A DNA stretch of 21,865 nucleotides from an uncultured Bacillaceae bacterium (lineage in GTDB: Bacteria; Bacillota; Bacilli; Bacillales; Caldibacillaceae), in NCBI GenBank assembly GCA_937951955.1, contig CALGAD010000081.1, positions 1-21,865 of the forward strand, written 5' to 3'. Below, piece after piece: positions 16,833 to 21,865 of this stretch. A model generated the notes under the pieces. It saw nothing but the letters and a program-made list of their open reading frames with translations, did not search any database and had not been told where the DNA came from. Numbering within the stretch: position 1 is the first letter of the stretch; every line of letters starts with the position of its first letter. Position numbers and translations under genes: made by a program.

Positions 16833-17687
16833 TTGGCCAATACGATTTATGATAAAATTATTGAAAAGCGCGATCAGATGAGTAAATCCCAGATAAAAAT
16901 TGCTAACTATATCATCGAAAACCCGGATGTCGCACCCTTTTTAACCGCATCAAAATTGGCGAAAAATGTCGGGGTCGGTGAAGCAACGGTCATTCGCTTT
17001 GCCGTATTTCTCGGCTACCAGGGCTACCCGGATTTTCAGTGGCATCTGCAGGAAGCATTGAAACGGAAATGGACGTCCGCGGAACGGTTTGAAAAAACGA
17101 CGAAAGATGGCAATAATTCTCCGGATTCGGTCTGGGAAGAAGTGTTGCGTGATGACATGCAAAATATCCGGACGACACTCGAAAACCTGGATCAGGAAGA
17201 TTTTCAAGCAGCGGTTCAGGCAATTATTGAAGCGAAACGCATTTATATTGTTGCCTACCGCAGTGCGCAAAGTATCGGACTTTTTCTAGAATTTTATCTT
17301 GATCTTGTTTTACAAAATACCGAACTGATCCGCCAGGCCGATGGAGTTTCCGAGCATCTTTTGGATATGGGCAAAGACGATTTGGTTATCGCTCTTGGCT
17401 TCTCCCGCTATACGAAACGGACAGTCGATATCTTGAATTACGTACGGACCCGCGGCGCGAAAACATTAGTCATCACCGACCATATCATGTCGCCCCTCGC
17501 CCCGTTAGGTGATATTCAATTATTTACTTCGGTGGATATTAACTCGTTCATCGATTCGTTTGTCGCACCATTAAGCATCATCAATGCCTTGATTACGGCG
17601 GTAACGAGAAGCGAACAGGAAAAGGTAAAAACGCGACTGGAACAACTGGAAGATCTCTGGGAGAGCTTCAACGTGTTCCAAGAATAA
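16833..17687 (+). CDS. RpiR-family transcriptional regulator, non-canonical SIS loops
   Basis: A 284-residue regulator with an HTH_6 domain (1-77; helix-turn-helix about 38-68, LTASKLAKNVGVGEATVIRF) and a SIS domain (about 125-255). Unlike the RpiR protein at 5125, the phosphosugar loops are altered: YRSAQS (142-147) stands where G-x-G-x-S is usual, and FSRYTKRT (190-197) where S-x-S-G-x-T is usual. A similar RYxxxT loop recurs in a subset of RpiR proteins, so this is not decay, but the ligand may not be a sugar phosphate. The start is TTG with GGGGTG about 8 nt upstream. It follows the aminotransferase by 40 nt in the same operon and probably controls it; the effector could be the aminotransferase substrate. 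Confidence 0.9.
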   Translation: MANTIYDKIIEKRDQMSKSQIKIANYIIENPDVAPFLTASKLAKNVGVGEATVIRFAVFLGYQGYPDFQWHLQEALKRKWTSAERFEKTTKDGNNSPDSVWEEVLRDDMQNIRTTLENLDQEDFQAAVQAIIEAKRIYIVAYRSAQSIGLFLEFYLDLVLQNTELIRQADGVSEHLLDMGKDDLVIALGFSRYTKRTVDILNYVRTRGAKTLVITDHIMSPLAPLGDIQLFTSVDINSFIDSFVAPLSIINALITAVTRSEQEKVKTRLEQLEDLWESFNVFQE

Positions 17688-17735
17688 AAAAACAGGGCAT
17701 TTCACAAGAGTTTGTGAGATGCCCTGTCCTTTTTT
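17686..17735. terminator. bidirectional terminator between convergent genes
   Basis: A 16-bp stem, 17692-17707 with 17712-17727, contains one G-U pair and a very short loop. On the plus strand CCTTTTTT follows; on the minus strand a seven-T run (17692-17686) follows. It ends the aminotransferase-rpiR operon and can also end transcripts arriving from the SEDS gene through the adjoining repeat array. Confidence 0.92.
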
Positions 17736-17763
17736 ACTTTCATGCCAATTATTAGATACATAT

Positions 17764-17953
17764 TTTTGTGAAATTCATTTCAAACTTTCGCATTTTCAAC
17801 GGATTGTTTCGCGAATACATTGATTCGTCTCGCGGTTCAGGAACCTTTTTTCGCGATTACAGCTATAAGTTCTGGCAAAATGATCTCTTGTTTTCGCGAT
17901 TATTCCATGCGGTTTCGCGAAAAGACACTTTCCTTTCGCGCCTCCGGAATTCA
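17764..17953. repeat. tandem array with 21-bp period, core TTTCGCGA
   Basis: The core TCGCG starts at 17809, 17830, 17851, 17894, 17915 and 17936, with TCGCA at 17788. Successive steps are 21, 21 and 21, then 43 across a degenerate unit at 17872 (CTGGC), then 21 and 21. A further degenerate unit (TTTTGTGAA) may start at 17764. Units read (G/T)TT-TCGCG-A(A/T)TA or similar, followed by about 10 variable bases; several cores are palindromic (TTCGCGAA). The array ends a few bases from the stop codon of the SEDS gene at 17959 and lies on its 3' side. One step of +1 within the array breaks any reading frame, so it is not coding. Function unknown. Confidence 0.85.
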
Positions 17954-17958
17954 CACTG

Positions 17959-19158
17959 CTACCCCTCCACTTCTTTTTCCCCGGAAAACATATACTTTTC
18001 CTCATAAATTTTAAAATTCAAGATGAGAGCAATGCAGATCATGAACGCGATTAATGAACTGCCCCCGTAGCTTATAAAAGGTAAGCCTAGTCCCGTAATC
18101 GGCAAAAGACCAATGCTCATCCCGATATTTTGAAAAACTTGATAGGTGATCAGCCCGGCCACACCGGTTCCAATGTATTTCCCAAAAGGATCCTGTATTT
18201 CTATACAATTCGTTACAATCCGATACAGCAATAAAAAGTATAACAAGATGACAAACACACTGCCGATAAATCCGGTCGAAAAGCCGATTACGATAAAAAT
18301 TGATTCGGAATATACGTAAGGAACGGGAGGAATATAGTCGGTTATCGGCATACCGGTTAGTTTCCCTGAACCAATACTGATTAAGGACTGTTGCAACTGA
18401 AAGCCTGCCTCACTGTAATATTCATCCGGCTTGAGCCAGCCGTAAAATCGCTTTTGCATATAATCGGGAAGCTTCATGACGATTTCATTAAAAAAATAAT
18501 GTTCATCTTTAAAGTACAGATACATGAGTGTACCGATCCCGGCTGCTGGAAGCGAAAATACGAATGTCATCATCGTAAACAGGCGGATTTTTGATACGAA
18601 AATCATGCTTAGAAAAATGGCAAACAGGGATATTAAACTGCCTAAATCGGGAAATTGTATAATAATATACGCAACCGGTGCAAAAAGAATCGTTAATTTG
18701 ATCAAGAGATATATTTCATTAAATATGGACTTTCTATACCGATGTTTATGGAGCACCCATGCCAGGCCCATAATTAAACCGATTTTCATTAATTCCGCAG
18801 GCTGAATTGAAACCCCGCCGACTCCGTTTTCAGCCCCCCCAATTTGATACCATCCTTTAGCCCCATTGATCACCGGGGTGATTTTCGATGGAATCAGGAT
18901 ACCGGCTAAGAGGAGGAGGGCCAGCAAATAAATAAATGGTGCTGTTTTCTTAAAAACTTCTTTATTTATAAAGAGAATAACAGTAAAAGGAATGAGCGAC
19001 AGTCCATAAAAGATGGCCTGCTGGTAAGCATAATTTCGATCCGTCAACCCTAGCTCATGGGCTTTATTTAAAGAAAATATACTGACAATGAAAAATAGCA
19101 ATAAAATAAATAATAACGTGTAATCCAAACGCTCATCGAACTTTTTTAGCATTCCCAT
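17959..19158 (-). CDS. SEDS-family (RodA/FtsW/SpoVE-like) membrane protein, atypical active site
   Basis: A 399-residue polytopic membrane protein of the family that polymerises lipid II glycan strands with a partner class B PBP. About ten hydrophobic segments are visible. Conserved motifs are NGAKGW (98-103), QPAELMKI (119-126), FQNIGMSIGLLPITGLGLPF (342-361) and SYGGSS (363-368). At the usual TDFIF-x(4)-EELGF segment it reads SESIF-x(4)-FSTGF (284-298), so the catalytic aspartate appears to be E285 and the following EEL is lost. It may be a specialised paralogue with altered activity or a divergent sporulation or stress form. The start is ATG 19158 (GAGG 5 nt upstream) or ATG 19152 (11 nt). 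No PBP or mre/min gene is adjacent; a 21-bp repeat array follows directly. Confidence 0.9.
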   Translation of the reverse strand: MGMLKKFDERLDYTLLFILLLFFIVSIFSLNKAHELGLTDRNYAYQQAIFYGLSLIPFTVILFINKEVFKKTAPFIYLLALLLLAGILIPSKITPVINGAKGWYQIGGAENGVGGVSIQPAELMKIGLIMGLAWVLHKHRYRKSIFNEIYLLIKLTILFAPVAYIIIQFPDLGSLISLFAIFLSMIFVSKIRLFTMMTFVFSLPAAGIGTLMYLYFKDEHYFFNEIVMKLPDYMQKRFYGWLKPDEYYSEAGFQLQQSLISIGSGKLTGMPITDYIPPVPYVYSESIFIVIGFSTGFIGSVFVILLYFLLLYRIVTNCIEIQDPFGKYIGTGVAGLITYQVFQNIGMSIGLLPITGLGLPFISYGGSSLIAFMICIALILNFKIYEEKYMFSGEKEVEG

Positions 19159-19244
19159 CCCTACCTCAACAAAATGACACCGTTATTTATGTATTCCATT
19201 TGTTTGTAAAAAATTCCTTGTTTGTTTTACAAATAAAATATTCT

Positions 19245-19343
19245 CTAACATGCAGATTCCCAATTGCCGAGACCGATAGCATAAATTTCCGCCGTTTTCC
19301 CTTTGCCGATTAACTCTTTCATTTCATATTTTTGCTTGCCCAT
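19245..19343 (-). pseudogene. remnant of an APH-type phosphotransferase gene, first about 25 codons
   Basis: A 32-codon frame preceded by GGGGGG and 7 nt before its ATG encodes MGKQKYEMKELIGKGKTAEI and then YAIG before diverging to a stop. The IGKGKTAEIY segment is the nucleotide-binding start of many Bacillaceae aminoglycoside phosphotransferase/choline kinase-like proteins, which are roughly 250-300 residues. Here only the beginning remains, so this looks like the stub of a deleted gene, still with a ribosome binding site. Recognition rests on one short motif. It lies between the SEDS gene and the second repeat array. Confidence 0.5.
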
Positions 19344-19397
19344 AGATATACCCCCCAATGAGAAAAAATATATAAATCATTCTTTTTCCATCAATTA

Positions 19398-19565
19398 TTT
19401 AGGCAAATGTTATCTCTTTTTGAGTATTTCTAGTCTCAATTTGAGTAAATTCGCAGTTTTTTCGGGTAAATCTAGTCTTTTTTTGGGTAAATCAGCATTT
19501 TATTTGAGCAATTTCATCGATTTTTTGAGTAAATTCGCAGCTTATTTGAGTAAATTATTCTTCCT
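19398..19565. repeat. tandem array of eight 21-bp units, core TTTGAGTAAAT
   Basis: Units begin at 19398, 19419, 19440, 19461, 19482, 19503, 19524 and 19545, all exactly 21 bp apart (8 x 21 = 168 bp). The first 11 bases are conserved as TTTGRGYAAAT, with a degenerate first unit (TTTAGGCAAAT); the remaining 10 vary, though TCGCAG recurs in two units. The array ends 3 bases from the stop codon of the GH2 gene (19569) and lies on its 3' side. Because 21 is a multiple of 3, the plus strand reads as a heptapeptide repeat of LSKFAxx type, which I regard as a by-product. Function unknown. Confidence 0.92.
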
Positions 19566-19568
19566 TAA

Positions 19569-21865
19569 TTAGTTTTTTATTTTCATTAATTCCTTATTTA
19601 ACAAATACATGACTTTTTCAGTAAACACATCTTCAGCCAATGTGGCGATTTGTTCTACCGTTAAATCCATCATCATGGAAAATAGCGGTTTTTCTTCGAT
19701 ATCCCCAAAATACTTTATAAAAATTGCTCTCGCTTCTTCATTGTCAAAGATTTCCCGTAACGAACTCCGGGTTGAAAAGACTCCTTCTGGAATTTCCAAT
19801 TCCTCGATTTCCACATCACCGACATCCGGCATTTCAAACCAGTTCTCAACCGCTATCCCTGTTTCACCGACAGGGGCGACGTAACTTGGATTCGGCTCAT
19901 CCACTTTGTTAAAGACCGCCGCATCCTCACAAGTGACTCCTTCAGCTCGGGCAACAGCCCGAATCACGTTCAAGCCATCTCTCAACTTGACATTTTCGAA
20001 AACAAATATTTTTTCCTCGCTATTTTTAGAGGTAATTTCTTCTCCATTCACGAATAACGTAACTTGATTGCAATTGGAATAGATTTTAAGCATTATTGTA
20101 TCATCCGCGCGATCAACAAAACGTTTACTTGTGATATGGACAAACTTTTCATCGCTCCAATGTGCCTTATATAAATAAAATGCATCTTTTTTAATCTTTC
20201 TGTCGTACGTGACAAGGCCTTTATTGTTTCTTCCTTGAACGCCGCCTTCATCGCGAATGGCCGAGCCGAAATCAAACATATTCCAGACATAGGTCCCCCA
20301 GAGGAATGGCCGTTTTTCAAAAATTTTCCATACCGTTTCATGATAGAAAGTATGGTATTCCTCTGAATAGTCTCTCACCTTGGGCTCGGTACTGTGATAT
20401 TCGATAATTCCTTCGGCACCATATTCCGAAATACAAAGGGGAACATGCGGATTTTTCTTATGGAAACCGTCAATCCATCCTGCAAAATCCTCGGCTTTCC
20501 CGTTGTACCAGCCATAATATTTGTTATAGCCTAACACATCCGTAATATCGTTATATTCATCCGTATCCGGGACAAACATGACATTTGCTTGTGTCGTAAA
20601 TCTTGTCGGATCTTCTTTCTTAGCCAATTCATTGAGTTCTTGCACGACTTGACGGACTTCGGGACGTTCACCGCCAATTTGAATTTCATTTTGAATCCCC
20701 CAGAACATGATGGAAGGGTGATTAAAGTTTTGCCGAATTAGCTCGATCAATTGCTGTTTGGCATTCTCTCCATTTTTATCCGACTTTCCCATAACCGAAA
20801 TAAACGGAATTTCTGCCCAAACAACCATTCCTTCTTGATCACATAAATCATAGAAAAATTGGTCGTGCTGATAGTGAGCCAGGCGAATCGAAGTCGCACC
20901 AATTTCTTTGATGATTTCCATATCTTCCCTCTGATCATCATGCGAAAGGGCCCAACCTTTATCTTTCCGATCCTGGTGTCGGGAAACCCCGCGCAGCGGA
21001 TAATGGACACCATTTAAGAAGAAACCTTTTTCCGGATCAACATAAAAATACCGCACACCAAAAGGAATCGTGACCGCATCAAGGGTATCGTTGTAACTCA
21101 CTAATGATACTTTCGCTTTATATAAATACGGATTTTCTTTGCCATGCCAGAGATGAGGTTTATCGATGGAAACTGGCAATTTCACCGTAATTGTTTCTTC
21201 TTTTGGAATCGTCACTTCTTTTGGCATATACGTGACGGTGTTATCATTATCATCTAAAATATCGATCCAGAGACGAACTTTTTTATCTTCGCTCGATGTA
21301 TTGGCCAATTTTGTTTGAATGATTAATCGCGCCCGTTCTTTATTCACTTCCTCCTGAATAATATAAACGCCACTGGAACCGTAATCGCGCAAATCAATAT
21401 GTACTGGATGAACGGCAATGATATTCACATCTCGATAAATACCGCCAAAAAAGGTAAAGTCGGCTTTTTGCGGATAAACATCATCAACGATCGTGTTGTC
21501 CACTTTTACAGACAAAATATTTCGTTCACCAAATCGAACTGCATCGGTAATGTCAAAACGGAAAAGCGAATATCCACCGCGATGCTGACCAATATATTGT
21601 TCATTCACGTATACATCGGTGATGCTGTTCGAACCATGAAATTCGATAAAAATTCGCTTCCCTTTCAGAACTGGATCAAGAGTAAATTCTCTTCGATACC
21701 AACAAGCTCCTTGATAATATTCGGTTCCGTTCGCTCCATCCACGGCATTCCACGTATGGGGAATTTTGATTTCTTCCCAATGATGATCCGTATATGTCAT
21801 TTTCCAGGCATCCTGTTCATCCTGGCGAATAAACTTCCATCCATCATTAATGTTTAAAATTGTTC
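19569..21865 (-). CDS. glycoside hydrolase family 2 (beta-galactosidase-type), partial at the right edge
   Basis: A large cytoplasmic GH2 enzyme; no signal peptide can be assessed because the 5' end lies outside the window. The frame stays open through position 21865 and the extra residues (LNINDGWKFIR) fit the GH2 N-terminus, so the ATG at 21800 is internal. In numbering from that ATG: sugar-binding domain about 1-135 (IPHTWN 13-18), immunoglobulin-like domain about 140-250, TIM barrel about 250-550 with acid/base E372 (GIQNE) and nucleophile E459 (ISEYGAEG), then a beta domain. The last 70 residues or so (about 670-743) form an acidic helical tail also seen at the end of other Firmicute glycosidases. 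Beta-galactosidase is likeliest; beta-glucuronidase or another GH2 activity is possible. The stop is followed at once by the 21-bp array and no hairpin terminator. Confidence 0.93.
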   Translation of the reverse strand, partial: TILNINDGWKFIRQDEQDAWKMTYTDHHWEEIKIPHTWNAVDGANGTEYYQGACWYRREFTLDPVLKGKRIFIEFHGSNSITDVYVNEQYIGQHRGGYSLFRFDITDAVRFGERNILSVKVDNTIVDDVYPQKADFTFFGGIYRDVNIIAVHPVHIDLRDYGSSGVYIIQEEVNKERARLIIQTKLANTSSEDKKVRLWIDILDDNDNTVTYMPKEVTIPKEETITVKLPVSIDKPHLWHGKENPYLYKAKVSLVSYNDTLDAVTIPFGVRYFYVDPEKGFFLNGVHYPLRGVSRHQDRKDKGWALSHDDQREDMEIIKEIGATSIRLAHYQHDQFFYDLCDQEGMVVWAEIPFISVMGKSDKNGENAKQQLIELIRQNFNHPSIMFWGIQNEIQIGGERPEVRQVVQELNELAKKEDPTRFTTQANVMFVPDTDEYNDITDVLGYNKYYGWYNGKAEDFAGWIDGFHKKNPHVPLCISEYGAEGIIEYHSTEPKVRDYSEEYHTFYHETVWKIFEKRPFLWGTYVWNMFDFGSAIRDEGGVQGRNNKGLVTYDRKIKKDAFYLYKAHWSDEKFVHITSKRFVDRADDTIMLKIYSNCNQVTLFVNGEEITSKNSEEKIFVFENVKLRDGLNVIRAVARAEGVTCEDAAVFNKVDEPNPSYVAPVGETGIAVENWFEMPDVGDVEIEELEIPEGVFSTRSSLREIFDNEEARAIFIKYFGDIEEKPLFSMMMDLTVEQIATLAEDVFTEKVMYLLNKELMKIKN

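Noticed and set aside
17764..17953. CRISPR array
   Set aside because: The conserved part is only about 8-11 bases, the period is 21 bp, the spacer parts are too short, and no cas gene is in the window. The same applies to 19398-19565.
19203..19233. Inverted repeat TTTGTAAAA/TTTTACAAA upstream of the SEDS gene as a terminator
   Set aside because: It is A/T-only apart from one pair and lacks a U-tail after a stable stem; it could be an operator, but nothing supports that beyond symmetry.
19303..19572. Plus-strand 89-codon reading frame with a heptapeptide repeat (LSKFA-like)
   Set aside because: The periodicity is that of the 21-bp DNA array; there is no usable ribosome binding site, the frame starts inside the antisense of the kinase stub, and the similar array at 17764 slips by one base, which argues against coding.

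Overview
The window reads as a chromosomal segment of a low-GC, Gram-positive, spore-former-type bacterium of the Bacillaceae. The basis is strong purine-rich ribosome binding sites, frequent TTG and GTG starts, U-tailed hairpin terminators, and a gene set (YkuI-like EAL protein, OpuC-type osmoprotectant importer, RpiR regulators, short-form 6-phosphogluconate dehydrogenase) typical of that family. I cannot name the species. No rRNA, tRNA, CRISPR array or complete mobile element is visible.

Layout from left to right. (1) 54-4955, minus strand: a gluconate-type catabolic region with an FGGY kinase (gluconokinase candidate), a 670-residue PRD/EIIB/EIIA transcriptional regulator transcribed just before it, and a short-form 6-phosphogluconate dehydrogenase with its own promoter and terminator. 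(2) 5125-7393, plus: an RpiR/SIS regulator divergent from the dehydrogenase, then an MFS exporter-like protein. Two A/T palindromes in the divergent intergenic region are good operator candidates. (3) 7881-9506, plus: a 68-residue zinc-ribbon protein and a YkuI-like protein whose EAL site has lost most catalytic positions. (4) 13034-9624, minus: a four-gene OpuC-like ABC importer operon. (5) 14887-13493, minus: a MATE efflux protein with an odd translation start. (6) 15410-17687, plus: a class III aminotransferase of the glutamate-1-semialdehyde aminomutase type and a second RpiR regulator in one operon behind a clear promoter. (7) 17764-21865, minus: a SEDS (RodA/FtsW-like) paralogue and a GH2 glycosidase running off the right edge, with a 32-codon kinase remnant between them.

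The least explained structure is a pair of tandem arrays with the same 21-bp period but different core motifs. One (17764-17953, core TTTCGCGA) lies directly after the stop codon of the SEDS gene. The other (19398-19565, core TTTGAGTAAAT) lies directly after the stop codon of the GH2 gene. They share period, orientation, a TTT-N5-A/T-rich layout and a position 3' of a minus-strand gene. They are not CRISPR-like and are unlikely to encode protein. They are my main candidate for something undescribed.

How the genes work together: kinase and dehydrogenase would carry gluconate through 6-phosphogluconate to ribulose 5-phosphate. Control would be double, by a PTS-phosphorylated regulator and a sugar-phosphate-sensing RpiR protein. 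The uptake system is not in the window and may lie beyond the left edge. The other operons look like independent units.
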